Assembly: GCA_002361535.1 (NCBI GenBank)
Contig: DETG01000082.1
Location: 1-32,474 of the forward strand
Direction: 5' to 3'
Source of the DNA: Prevotella sp. UBA3294
GTDB taxonomy: Bacteria; Bacteroidota; Bacteroidia; Bacteroidales; Bacteroidaceae
DNA length: 32,474 nucleotides
The position numbers and the translations under genes are program-made. A model generated the notes under the pieces. That model saw only the letters and a program-made list of their open reading frames with translations, did no database searches and had not been told where the DNA came from. How positions within the stretch are numbered: the stretch's first letter is position 1; each line of letters starts with the position of its first letter. Shown here piece after piece: positions 16,773-27,160 of this stretch.

Positions 16773-18205
16773 CCCTGATATTCAAACGTACAGTCTTTGT
16801 AACGATCGTTCATACGAACGTAGATATCTTTCAATTTCCTCTTCACCCATTCTTTCAGATATTCGTCACGTCGTTTAGCCAGCACGACATTCTTCATGGA
16901 TTGGAAGTCCTCTGTGATGGTAGCTCGATGCCCTTCCACCCTACTTTTCAGTTTGATAATGGCACAAACGGTCTTTCCCTTGCTGTTAATCATTTGGAAC
17001 GACTGCGACACATCTCCCACCTTCAAGGTGTCCACCACACGTGCCACCTCTGTAGGAAGATCCTGCATGCGGAATTTTGATGTTCGTCCCTCATCCGTCA
17101 TGTTGGCCATCAGGCCTTTGCTACTTTTCGTATCCTTGTCATCAGAAAGATAAGAAGCAGCCTCATCAAAAGAGAATTTTCCAGCACGAATATCATTGGC
17201 TATGGAATCCAGTCTCAGTTTCCCTTGTTCGATAGCTTCTGGTGACACCTGCGGTTTAAGCAGAATATGGCGACATTTGATTTTGTCTCCGCGTTTGTCA
17301 ATCAACTGGATGATATGATAGCCAAACTCTGTTTCTACTATCTTTGAGATCTTCTTCGGGTCTGTGAGATTAAAGGCAACATTTGCAAAAGCAGGATCCA
17401 ACAAACCACGTCCGGTATAATCAAGTTCACCACCCTGACGGGCAGTACCAGGATCTTCGGAATAGAGACGTGCCAATGTAGCAAACGAAGTCTCTCCCTT
17501 CGTCACACGATCCGTATAGCTGCGGAGTTCGTTTTTCACACGATCAATCTCCTCGGGAGCGATGCGTGGTGTCTTTGTCAGGATCTGCACCTCCACCTCT
17601 GTTGGGATAAAAGGAATACTGTCTTCCGGCACATCTTTGAAATACCTACGTACATCAGCTGGCGACACTGTGATATTCTCCACCAACTTCTGTTTCATCT
17701 TTTCGATCATCAGTCGGTCACGGAAGGTCTCCCGCATCTCTTGCCGCATCTGCGTGATGCTCTGCTTACGGTATTCCTCCAGTTTCTCTCTGCTGCCAAT
17801 GCCCTGAATCCAATGGTTAATGATACGATCCACTTCCGACACCACTTCCGTTTCCGTCACCTCAACACTGTCGATTTCAGCCTGATGCAGGTAGAGTTTC
17901 TGCAGAGCCAGCTGTTCTGGGATCGTACAGTCGGGATCACCTTGCCAGCGGATTCCCTCCTCCTCTGCCTGCAGACGCATGGCCTCCACATCGGATTTCA
18001 GAATAGGCTCATCACCCACGACCCAAATGACCTCATCTACAATACTCGACTCAGGAATACGCACCACCTTCACGGGTCTTTTCCCTTGTGTCGTGTCATT
18101 ATCTGCTTTCCACGAGAACATTTTTCCCGGTGCAGTAGCATGTAGTCCTAAAGTCATGAAAGCGATGACTACAGCCGAAGCCATGATCTTACTTGATAGT
18201 CTCAT
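16760..18205 (-). CDS. SurA-like periplasmic chaperone / peptidyl-prolyl isomerase
   Basis: This encodes 481 residues. A signal peptide (about 1-25) precedes a SurA-type N-terminal chaperone region (about 55-190: VDEVIWVVGDEPILKSDVEAMR) and two parvulin modules at about 200-300 and 305-405. The second starts CRHILLKP with the expected His (313). The first starts EVQILTKT, with Gln207 in the His position, so it may bind but not catalyse. This matches SurA architecture and the role of escorting unfolded outer membrane proteins. It follows the PpiC-type gene by 26 bp and overlaps the OstA-like gene. Confidence 0.9.
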   Translation of the reverse strand: MRLSSKIMASAVVIAFMTLGLHATAPGKMFSWKADNDTTQGKRPVKVVRIPESSIVDEVIWVVGDEPILKSDVEAMRLQAEEEGIRWQGDPDCTIPEQLALQKLYLHQAEIDSVEVTETEVVSEVDRIINHWIQGIGSREKLEEYRKQSITQMRQEMRETFRDRLMIEKMKQKLVENITVSPADVRRYFKDVPEDSIPFIPTEVEVQILTKTPRIAPEEIDRVKNELRSYTDRVTKGETSFATLARLYSEDPGTARQGGELDYTGRGLLDPAFANVAFNLTDPKKISKIVETEFGYHIIQLIDKRGDKIKCRHILLKPQVSPEAIEQGKLRLDSIANDIRAGKFSFDEAASYLSDDKDTKSSKGLMANMTDEGRTSKFRMQDLPTEVARVVDTLKVGDVSQSFQMINSKGKTVCAIIKLKSRVEGHRATITEDFQSMKNVVLAKRRDEYLKEWVKRKLKDIYVRMNDRYKDCTFEYQGWRK

Positions 18206-18231
18206 TCTCTTTCTCCTTAATAATCAAACGG

Positions 18232-19689
18232 TCAATGTTTGTTCACCGTCTGCAGTACTTCTTTATTGATTTTCACGGGATAGCGCTTGCGAAGTTCCTC
18301 TACCCACGCTTTTTCCAGTTCTTCCTGATAATCAGCCACCACCAGGCCACGAACATCCTGATACTCCTCGGGGCCTTTCTTCAGGATTTTTCCATACACG
18401 GCATCAATGGGATAATCTTTCACGGCATTCACCGTCGTATCTTTCTTGAACACCATTTTATCTATATAGGCGTTGTCTCCTGCCTTGAAAATACCCTTTT
18501 CCACCCGGATGCGGATAATCGAATCGTTGTTGAATGTCTTACGGAGCTTGTCAGCCCATTGCGAGAAAGGCAGACCTTTCACACTCTTCTTCACAGCTTT
18601 TACATCCTTCTTATCCTTCACGTGGTAAACCATACCCTTATAACGCGGCTGATCCCAGCTGTACTTCTTCTTATTCTTCAGGAAATACTCTGCCAATCCC
18701 AGTTCGTCTTTAGCGGCCTTGTCCCAAACCGTAGAATTACTGATTTCGTAAAGCAACAGACCATCATGATATTCACGGATCAAGTTCTTCAAGTCCATAT
18801 CTTTAGCAGACATCTCTGCAGCACGGTTCTCCATCAGCTGCGCTGTGGTAATACCCTGTTTCTCTGCCGTCTCCTTAATTGCCATATCAGCCACTCGTTC
18901 CTTACCTCCCCGGGCCTCTATAAAACGGAGAATATCATTCTTCAACGAGTCAAAAGGCTCCAGTTGCTTACGATCTTTCATCAAAATAATATGATAACCG
19001 AAAGGTGACTGGAACGGCTTGCTCATCTCACCTTTCTGTAAGGCGTAGGCCTGATCTTCAAACTCCTTCACTGTCTGACCAGGTCCGATCCACGGAAGAG
19101 CGCCACCATCTCTGGCTGAGCCTGGATCCTGTGACAATCTACGTGCCAGATCGGCAAAGTCTGCTCCATTTTTCAGGGCAGTATAGATAGAATCAATACG
19201 TATCTTTGCCTTCTCCATCTCTGCAGCAGGGGCTTGCTGCTCTACATGCATCAAGATATGTGCGGGCATGATCAGTCCACGAGGACCAATAGACTCCTTG
19301 GTATCATCATATACTTTCCGTGCCTCGCGAAGCATCCCCTCATCAGTTACGAACGACGGACGTATCTGCTGATCACGATACATGGCAAACTCATCTTTGA
19401 ACGAGGACAGCGTGTCGAGATGAGCATCGATAGCGGCCTGTACTTTCAGTTTGTAGTTCACAAACAGATCGACATATTCCTCCACCGTTTTCTTGTCAAT
19501 CACACCCTCTGCGTTGTTCTTGTTATACGAATACTCGAACTCCGAGCGCAGCACATCCACTCCTGCTACATTCATAATGACAGGATCAGACTGAGCCACG
19601 GCATGGCTCATGAAAGAAGAAAAGACAAGTAACAAGAAGGTTCGCAATATATGATACCCTTCTAACTTATTCTCTCGCATCATTTTCAT
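18232..19689 (-). CDS. PpiC-type parvulin peptidyl-prolyl isomerase
   Basis: This encodes 485 residues with an N-terminal signal peptide (cleavage likely after AVAQ, about residue 33). An N-terminal helical region (about 45-130) precedes one parvulin domain at about 140-240 with PAHILMHV (His144), the SQDPGSARDGGALPWIGPGQ core and FGYHIILM. The C-terminal ~240 residues have no recognised fold and may be a client-binding or second degenerate rotamase region. It is predicted to be periplasmic and to assist outer membrane protein folding with the SurA-like protein encoded next. The guaB stop is 20 bp upstream. Confidence 0.9.
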   Translation of the reverse strand: MKMMRENKLEGYHILRTFLLLVFSSFMSHAVAQSDPVIMNVAGVDVLRSEFEYSYNKNNAEGVIDKKTVEEYVDLFVNYKLKVQAAIDAHLDTLSSFKDEFAMYRDQQIRPSFVTDEGMLREARKVYDDTKESIGPRGLIMPAHILMHVEQQAPAAEMEKAKIRIDSIYTALKNGADFADLARRLSQDPGSARDGGALPWIGPGQTVKEFEDQAYALQKGEMSKPFQSPFGYHIILMKDRKQLEPFDSLKNDILRFIEARGGKERVADMAIKETAEKQGITTAQLMENRAAEMSAKDMDLKNLIREYHDGLLLYEISNSTVWDKAAKDELGLAEYFLKNKKKYSWDQPRYKGMVYHVKDKKDVKAVKKSVKGLPFSQWADKLRKTFNNDSIIRIRVEKGIFKAGDNAYIDKMVFKKDTTVNAVKDYPIDAVYGKILKKGPEEYQDVRGLVVADYQEELEKAWVEELRKRYPVKINKEVLQTVNKH

Positions 19690-19709
19690 TTTGACAATTA
19701 TTTTGAAAA

Positions 19710-21200
<1,491 letters not shown>

Positions 21201-21222
21201 CTATTAGAAAATTTATTGCGTG

Positions 21223-21230
21223 CAAAATTA
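21223..21230 (-). promoter_or_regulatory. Candidate -7 box for the guaB-mutL run
   Basis: The minus strand reads TAATTTTG (TAnnTTTG). The -33 position carries only a partial match (TTTC). It lies in the 65-bp gap after the HAD gene. Confidence 0.45.
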
Positions 21231-21262
21231 GCAATAAAAATCCACATACGAAATCCTTTTCA

Positions 21263-21934
21263 CTAAAAACTTACCTTATTAATACGATTTAACGCGATCA
21301 AGGCATGGAAATCATCAATGATGATGTCGGCACCTGCAGCTTCCAATTGTTCACGAGAGGCATTGCCGTAGGTGACACCACAGGTTCGCGCACCCGCCTT
21401 TCTGCCCATCATGATATCAACGGGCATGTCTCCCACGACAAGTGTTTCATCCGCCGTTGCCCCCATTGCCTTCAGCGTAATCAGCACGGGTTCGGGCTCA
21501 GGTTTAGCATGTTTCACATCGTCAGCCCCCACCACGTATGAGATATATTCGGCGATGTGCATGTCTTGGAGAAAATCCCGGAGGGATGCCGACGAGCGGG
21601 ATGAGGCCACAGTGAGCACAAATCCCTGCTGATGAAGCCAGGCGAGCGTATCCCGGACATGTGGGAACAGGGCTGGTTTCAGTAATTTCTTGTTGATCTC
21701 AAAGAGTCGGCGATAGACAGCAGCACATGTTGCGGCACCTTCATCCGAAAGATGAGGAAACAACTGTCGGAAACAGTCTGCCAACGGTAATCCTATGGTG
21801 GCGGCACATGCAGCTTCATCTGCCACCGGCAGTTGCAGTTCTTCCATGGTCTGTCTCATTGTCACCAGGATATTCTGCCGCGTGTCGCCCAATGTACCGT
21901 CGAAGTCGAAAATAATCAGTCTCATCCAGTTCAT
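21263..21934 (-). CDS. HAD-superfamily phosphatase (phosphoglycolate-phosphatase-like)
   Basis: This encodes 223 residues. HAD motif I is FDFDGTLGDT (nucleophile Asp9), motif II is the Ser of TVASSRSSA, motif III is the Lys of KHAKPEP, and motif IV is VGDMPVDIMMG. An alpha-helical C1 cap lies between motifs I and II, as in Gph/PGMB-type enzymes. It probably dephosphorylates a small phosphorylated metabolite; 2-phosphoglycolate is typical of the family but not proven here. Its ATG overlaps the DUF362 stop (ATGA, 21931-21934), implying coupled translation; MRLIIFDFDG at 21925 is the other possible start. Confidence 0.9.
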   Translation of the reverse strand: MNWMRLIIFDFDGTLGDTRQNILVTMRQTMEELQLPVADEAACAATIGLPLADCFRQLFPHLSDEGAATCAAVYRRLFEINKKLLKPALFPHVRDTLAWLHQQGFVLTVASSRSSASLRDFLQDMHIAEYISYVVGADDVKHAKPEPEPVLITLKAMGATADETLVVGDMPVDIMMGRKAGARTCGVTYGNASREQLEAAGADIIIDDFHALIALNRINKVSF

Positions 21935-22896
21935 TCGTCAATACGGATCAGCGTATATCGCTTTGATCCAAGACCGATCTTCTCGGCATAGTCAGTGATA
22001 TAGGTACCATGCTGTCTGTTGATACGCTGAATGAGCGGTTTGTTATCATCACCAGGCTTACCCTGATAATGGAACACCATATCAAGACAGGCCTGATCAG
22101 CTGCCACAGGATCCAAACTGGCCACGATACCCATGTCTTGCAGCTCAGGCTTTGCTGGGTGTCCGTCACAGTCGCAATCCACCGACATATTATTCATCAC
22201 GTTGATATAGATCACCTTACCGTTGAAATAATTGTGTACGGCCTGTGCAGCAGCAGCCATCGACTCCAAGAAGAGGTCTTGTGTCTTTCCGGCAGCCAGA
22301 TACTCAGGTGTCCATGCCAACTTCGTATCATCGGTTTTTCCCGCTGTATGGATATAGCACTTTCCTGCCGTGGATGCCACACCGATGGAGGCATTTTTCA
22401 TCACGCCGCCAAAACCTCCCATGGCATGTCCTTTGAAATGTGCCAGATTGATCATGAAATCATAGTTAGCCAAATGCTCTCCCACGATGTCATACTTCAG
22501 GTGTTTCTTGTCCTGAATAGGAATACGGATCTGTCCGAACTCATCCATCAAGTCAACGGCAAAGATCGAATCGAACCCATGCTCATGGATCGTCTCCCAG
22601 TGTTTTTTCGGATCCTGTCGCGTGCCGCCGTATGCCGTACAGCATTCCACGATGGTTCCGTTCACCTCGTCAACCAAGTCACGGATCAGGGTGGGTTTCA
22701 GATAGTGTGTATTTCCTCCCTCACCGGTAGAAATCTTCACTGCCACGCGTCCTTGGGCTTCCATTCCTAAGGCTTTGTAGATCTTCACCAGTGCCTGCGG
22801 GGTGATCTCTTTCGTCATATAGACTTTACTTTGTCCAAAGGCCGATACTGTTATTGTCAGTGTCAGCAGCATCGTGAATAGTCTTGTTTTTTTCAT
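21931..22896 (-). CDS. Exported DUF362-family protein
   Basis: This encodes 321 residues from ATG at 22896; the longer frame to 22959 adds a Phe-rich stretch before the true signal peptide. The signal peptide is MKKTRLFTMLLTLTITVSAFG. The body matches DUF362: KISTGEGGNTHYLKPTLIRDLVDEV, VDLMDEFG, INLAHFKGHAMGGFGGVMKNASIGVAS and ASLDPVAADQACLDMV. Many DUF362 proteins carry a 4Fe-4S ferredoxin module, which is absent here; Cys residues cluster only at VDCDCDG. Predicted to be periplasmic. The function is unknown. It is co-translated with the HAD gene. Confidence 0.85.
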   Translation of the reverse strand: MKKTRLFTMLLTLTITVSAFGQSKVYMTKEITPQALVKIYKALGMEAQGRVAVKISTGEGGNTHYLKPTLIRDLVDEVNGTIVECCTAYGGTRQDPKKHWETIHEHGFDSIFAVDLMDEFGQIRIPIQDKKHLKYDIVGEHLANYDFMINLAHFKGHAMGGFGGVMKNASIGVASTAGKCYIHTAGKTDDTKLAWTPEYLAAGKTQDLFLESMAAAAQAVHNYFNGKVIYINVMNNMSVDCDCDGHPAKPELQDMGIVASLDPVAADQACLDMVFHYQGKPGDDNKPLIQRINRQHGTYITDYAEKIGLGSKRYTLIRIDE

Positions 22897-22943
22897 CTTT
22901 TTGAAGTTTTTTCGATGTAAAAATACGAAGAAAAACGGAAAAA

Positions 22944-22959
22944 CTGTCATGAATGACAA
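22944..22959 (-). terminator. Small hairpin after the DUF58 gene
   Basis: TGTCAT/ATGACA dyad with a 2-nt centre, flanked by A/T runs, in the 69-bp gap between the DUF58 stop and the DUF362 ATG. It is short; termination would be weak. Confidence 0.3.
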
Positions 22960-22965
22960 AAAAAA

Positions 22966-24279
22966 TCAGAAAACATGCTTCTCATGGCGAAGTGTCAGAT
23001 AGCGGTTCACGACATTCACCGTCAGTCTGTCGGGTTGTGTGAGCAGCGACAGGATACCATATTGTCTGAGCGTATTGACGATCAGTCGTTGCTCATAAGC
23101 ATATTTCTCGGCGATGACATGCTGGAACAGTTCTTCTGTCGTCTCCGCCTGTCCTTTGATAAAATCATGCAGTTCAGCATCCTCGAAGAATACCACGAGT
23201 AAACGGTGACAACTGTTAAGCTGTCGCAGGTAGGGAAGCTGTCGTTCCATGCTCACTTTTCCCATGAAATGTGTGTAGAGCACGAGCAGACTACGTTTAC
23301 TGACATGCTGATTGACATGTGCGTTGAGTGCAGAGAAATCCGTCTCACCAAATGTCGCCTGCTGTGCATAGAGCGTTTCCAGTAAGGTCTGCATATGACC
23401 GGAATGTCTTGATGCAGGCACAAAGGTATCGAAACTGTCGGCAAAGGTAATCAGTCCTGCCTTATCTTCTTTGTTCATTGCCACATAGGAAAGGACCAAC
23501 GAGGCATTAATGGCATAGTCGAGGAGTGTCATCCCCCGGAAGGCCTGCTGCATGGCTCGCCCTTTGTCAATGACACTATACACCTGTTGCGACCGCTCAT
23601 CCTGATAGACGTTCACCATCAGCTGATGACGGCGAGCCGAAGCCCGCCAGTTAATGGTACGGTAGTCATCCCCTTGCACGTAATCCTTGATCTGCTCAAA
23701 CTCGGTGAGATTTCCTACCTGTCTGATACGTTTGATTCCCCTTTCCCTGAGGTGGTTACTGACAGCCAGCAGCTCATACTGTCGCAGCATCAAGAAAGAA
23801 GGATACACCTTCACATCCAATGGATCGCCACAGGTAAAGCGCCGCTGTACCAAGCCCAGGACTGTCGAGGCAAAAACCCTAATCACCCCAAAGGAATAGA
23901 CACCTCTGCTGACAGGCCGCAGGAAATAGTGAATGGTTCGTTCCCCGTTGACAGGGATTCTTTCCTTGAAGCACACATCCCTTCGCTGGAAGGCCACAGG
24001 AGCTTCATCGATCAGTTCGATGCTGACAGGAAAAGCATAGCGGTTCTTCACTTGGAGGGTCACCCGGTTTTCATCACCATTCGAGAATCGGTCAGCACAA
24101 TAGCGTGCGGCCTCCATGCCCTTCCTGCTGTACAGTATTCCAGCTTCAGCTATCATCATACAGACGAACACCAGCAGCAGCCACCGTCCGATAGTGAACA
24201 GCGGTGCCACCAGATAGCCTGCTGCAATCAGCAGGATCAGGAGGGTCAGCACGATATAGAACCTACGAGTCAAAAACAT
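22966..24279 (-). CDS. DUF58-domain membrane protein
   Basis: This encodes 437 residues. Two adjacent hydrophobic segments at about 7-45 anchor the protein in the inner membrane. The DUF58 core lies at about 185-235, with LTEFEQIKDYVQGDDYRTINWRASAR and then NVYQDERSQQVYSVIDKGRAM, the start of a von Willebrand A-like fold whose metal site (normally DxSxS) appears as DKGRAM and is therefore degenerate. DUF58 proteins are usual partners of MoxR ATPases, encoded just upstream (24 bp gap). It probably acts as the adaptor through which the MoxR ATPase acts on membrane clients (inference from family pairing). Confidence 0.88.
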   Translation of the reverse strand: MFLTRRFYIVLTLLILLIAAGYLVAPLFTIGRWLLLVFVCMMIAEAGILYSRKGMEAARYCADRFSNGDENRVTLQVKNRYAFPVSIELIDEAPVAFQRRDVCFKERIPVNGERTIHYFLRPVSRGVYSFGVIRVFASTVLGLVQRRFTCGDPLDVKVYPSFLMLRQYELLAVSNHLRERGIKRIRQVGNLTEFEQIKDYVQGDDYRTINWRASARRHQLMVNVYQDERSQQVYSVIDKGRAMQQAFRGMTLLDYAINASLVLSYVAMNKEDKAGLITFADSFDTFVPASRHSGHMQTLLETLYAQQATFGETDFSALNAHVNQHVSKRSLLVLYTHFMGKVSMERQLPYLRQLNSCHRLLVVFFEDAELHDFIKGQAETTEELFQHVIAEKYAYEQRLIVNTLRQYGILSLLTQPDRLTVNVVNRYLTLRHEKHVF

Positions 24280-24302
24280 TTATCTATGGACTTGATAGAC
24301 TC

Positions 24303-25274
24303 TTATTTGGGCACTTCCACCTTATTAATTAGTCGCTGTGCAATTTTCAGGGGTGTATGACCTTCCATCTCAGCCTCAGCAGTAAGCAGCAGACGATGCT
24401 GGAGCACAGAAGGAGCCACCGTCTGGATATCCTCTGGTGTGACGAAGTCGCGCCCCTGCATCAGGGCAAAAGCCTTGGCTGCCTGCAGGATAGCCACCGA
24501 AGCACGCGGAGAAGCCCCCAAGAACACCGTTTTACTGGTTCGTGTCTGTTGTACGATGGCAGCGATATAGCGTAGCAGCGACGGTTCGACGAACACCTGT
24601 TCTATCTGTCGTCTCATCGCCAGCAGTTCCTCCTTCGTGATCATCGGCTGGATATTCTCTAAACGGGTCAGCGTGGTGTGCCGGTGGTGACGTGTCAAGA
24701 TCTCCACCTCCTCGTCTATTGATGGATACCCCATACTGATCTTCATCATGAAGCGGTCGGTCTGTGCTTCCGGCAGCTTATACGTCCCCTCTTGCTCCAC
24801 CGGATTCTGTGTAGCCAGGATCGTATAGATCTCACCCATGGGGTGACTTTCTCCGTCGATGGTCACCTGTCGTTCCTCCATCACCTCAAAGAGTGCGGCC
24901 TGTGTCTTGGCGGGAGCACGGTTGATCTCATCCACCAAGACAATGTCTGCGAAGACAGGTCCAGGATGGAAGTCAAACTCCTGACTCTTCATATTAAACA
25001 CCGTAGTGCCCAGCACATCACTCGGCATCAGGTCGGGCGTGAACTGCACCCTGCTGAAGTCAGCATCGATCAGTCGGGCAACGAGACGTGCCAGAAGGGT
25101 CTTTGCCACACCGGGCACCCCTTCGATGAGCACATGTCCGTTGGCGAGAATGGCCGTCAGCACCAAGTCAACGGTCTGTTCCTGTCCCACCACCACCTGT
25201 GCGATCTGCTCTTTCAGCATCCTCACTTTTTCCGCAAAGCGGGTTACGTCGGTTCTTGAACTATTCTCTTCCAT
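24303..25274 (-). CDS. MoxR-family AAA+ ATPase
   Basis: This encodes 323 residues. Walker A is GVPGVAKT (Lys59), Walker B is IVLVDEINRAPAKTQAAL (Asp115, Glu116), sensor 1 is LATQNP, and the C-terminal lid contains GASPRASVAILQAAKAFA with the sensor 2 Arg. MoxR ATPases act as chaperone-like remodelers that mature enzyme complexes or envelope proteins. Length and motifs are normal for the family. It lies between the DUF4350 gene (3-bp gap) and the DUF58 gene (23-bp gap) in the same unit. Confidence 0.95.
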   Translation of the reverse strand: MEENSSRTDVTRFAEKVRMLKEQIAQVVVGQEQTVDLVLTAILANGHVLIEGVPGVAKTLLARLVARLIDADFSRVQFTPDLMPSDVLGTTVFNMKSQEFDFHPGPVFADIVLVDEINRAPAKTQAALFEVMEERQVTIDGESHPMGEIYTILATQNPVEQEGTYKLPEAQTDRFMMKISMGYPSIDEEVEILTRHHRHTTLTRLENIQPMITKEELLAMRRQIEQVFVEPSLLRYIAAIVQQTRTSKTVFLGASPRASVAILQAAKAFALMQGRDFVTPEDIQTVAPSVLQHRLLLTAEAEMEGHTPLKIAQRLINKVEVPK

Positions 25275-25277
25275 ATC

Positions 25278-26525
25278 TTAGTCATTGATTGTTTCTCTTA
25301 TATGTCGCATCCTGCCGATGAGCAATCTCATCGTCTTTTCATCCACCGTTTTCTCCTCCTCGTCAGCCAACCGTCTGAGGGTATCTACCAGCTGGGCAAT
25401 CTCTTGTTCATCCACGCCTGTCTGTGCCGAGATGACGGGAAACGACCTCAAGTCGTTTTCCCTGTCGTTCAAGTCAACTTGGAGCACACGTCGTACCGTT
25501 TCCGTCAAGTATGCATACTGCTTCATTACCAGGTCGCGGTAGTCACCTTTCTGGTAGTAGAGGGTACCGATGAGCTTCACAAATTCCATACTCCGGTTTT
25601 GGGGCTCCTCCACGATGGGAATCACCCGTTGCCGGCGTTTGGCGGTGAACACCATCATGACAAGTATCGCGAGAAATGACAGGATAACGGCCCATCGCAG
25701 TGGCGGCTGTGAGAGGAAATAGCGCAGCGGCGACTGTTCCTCCTGTGCCGTTGCAGGGGTATAAGCCTCCGTCCTCACGATGGGAAGACCTTTCATCTGG
25801 GTGAGCAGGCGGAAAACATAGTGGTGGATATCCCCCTCTAAGATGCCGTAATTGGTGAATGCCAGCGGTGTCGCAGAGAGGATCACCTCCCCTTTTCCCA
25901 CGGGAATAGCCACGGCTGTGGAGAAAGGCACACGTCTTTCCTCATCGCCAAGTTCACGTGACGGTTTCACAGCCAAGTACCTCCCTTTCACGGAGTCTGT
26001 ATCCAACAAAATACCGAAGTTCGACAACTGAGGATAGAGTCTATAGTCCTTCCTGTCATAAACAGAGTCAGCTATCCACGTAATGGTGTCAAGGCTCAGT
26101 CCGCGCATCGCATACTCCCTTAACGTGAGCTCATGGTAGTTGCTGTCCATACTGAAGTGCAGGGAGTCGCTCAGGCAGCTGGCCATGCCCCCGCTCACCA
26201 GCAGGATCCTACTGCCTTCTGCCGCCATGGCGAGTAAGTTCTCCACGTCTGTCACACTCATATTGTACAAATACTCGGCCACCACCAAGATCCCCATCCG
26301 GCGATGTTCCCCTCGCAGTTGGTAAAGGGTTTTCTTCGTCACCTCGTAGCCGTCGGGCAGCGATGCCGACAGTACGCTGTCGAAGACAGCACAGCCAAAG
26401 GGCTGCTTATCGGTATGACTAAACGTAGGATTCCACGAAAATCGTCTCGGCATCTGAAACTCCATCACAAACACCATGACGAGGAATGCCACCACGAAGA
26501 CAACAAACCAACGGTTGAGTTTCAT
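25278..26525 (-). CDS. DUF4350-domain membrane protein
   Basis: This encodes 415 residues. An N-terminal transmembrane segment (about 6-22) is followed by a periplasmic DUF4350 domain to about residue 245. The start of that domain (PFGCAVFDSVLSASLPDGYEVTKKTLYQL and LVVAEYLYNMSVTDVENLLAMAAEGSRILLVSGG) resembles glutamine-amidotransferase-like or GldG-like folds. A second transmembrane segment lies at about 276-294 and a helical cytosolic tail follows. DUF4350 genes commonly accompany MoxR/DUF58 pairs. Its start overlaps the stop of the DUF4129 gene by 4 bp. Confidence 0.85.
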   Translation of the reverse strand: MKLNRWFVVFVVAFLVMVFVMEFQMPRRFSWNPTFSHTDKQPFGCAVFDSVLSASLPDGYEVTKKTLYQLRGEHRRMGILVVAEYLYNMSVTDVENLLAMAAEGSRILLVSGGMASCLSDSLHFSMDSNYHELTLREYAMRGLSLDTITWIADSVYDRKDYRLYPQLSNFGILLDTDSVKGRYLAVKPSRELGDEERRVPFSTAVAIPVGKGEVILSATPLAFTNYGILEGDIHHYVFRLLTQMKGLPIVRTEAYTPATAQEEQSPLRYFLSQPPLRWAVILSFLAILVMMVFTAKRRQRVIPIVEEPQNRSMEFVKLIGTLYYQKGDYRDLVMKQYAYLTETVRRVLQVDLNDRENDLRSFPVISAQTGVDEQEIAQLVDTLRRLADEEEKTVDEKTMRLLIGRMRHIRETIND

Positions 26526-27136
26526 GCCTCCCCCCCTTTCTGGCCGCTTTCACGCCCCATCACCTCTCGCTGCAGGTCGCATAACCGATGGTACATAGGC
26601 TCATCGGCTTCGAAGTTTCCATAGCGCACCCGCAGAAAATGGTTCGTCAGTTCACGGAAGGCCGCATGCCGGCATTCATATACATACTGTGTGGGAGTTT
26701 TGTATAGCTGCCACTCTATGCGCCCTGTGTCACTCAGCTGTCGCAAGGTCTGCAGATAGACCCACCGCACCGCTGCCGTATAATCGTTCTTCTCCACCGC
26801 CCGCGCTATCTCATCGTCAAAGTCGATACCATAGATCGTCTCCTCCTCCATCTCATCAGTCTGCCGCCTGTTCTTGACAAACAGTCCGGGGTGGGTGCGA
26901 CAAATATACCACCCCACCATACCTATCAGAGCCAGTCCTGCGATGATGATCAGGGGCAGCGTGAGACGATGTCCCGTCACCTCCCCGAATAAGCTATTCA
27001 GGAAATTCTCCACCTGCTGCAGCAGCCATTCCATCAAGTTCACCTGCTGAGCTGTCAGCTCACGACTATAATCGTAAGCACCATCGCTCCGCCAAAGGGA
27101 GAGCTGAGTGGTATCACAGGAGAGGGTGTCGGACAT
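26522..27136 (-). CDS. DUF4129-domain membrane protein
   Basis: This encodes 204 residues: a hydrophilic N-terminus without an obvious signal peptide, one transmembrane segment at about 59-78 (LTLPLIIIAGLALIGMVGWYI) and a C-terminal helical domain. That domain (AVEKNDYTAAVRWVYLQTLRQLSDTGRIEW, TPTQYVYE, FRELTNHFLRVRYGNFEAD) matches DUF4129, often fused to transglutaminase-like proteins or encoded with MoxR systems. It overlaps the DUF4350 gene by 4 bp, indicating coupled translation. Confidence 0.82.
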   Translation of the reverse strand: MSDTLSCDTTQLSLWRSDGAYDYSRELTAQQVNLMEWLLQQVENFLNSLFGEVTGHRLTLPLIIIAGLALIGMVGWYICRTHPGLFVKNRRQTDEMEEETIYGIDFDDEIARAVEKNDYTAAVRWVYLQTLRQLSDTGRIEWQLYKTPTQYVYECRHAAFRELTNHFLRVRYGNFEADEPMYHRLCDLQREVMGRESGQKGGEA

Positions 27137-27160
27137 AGGAGATGAGAGATGGGTGATGGG

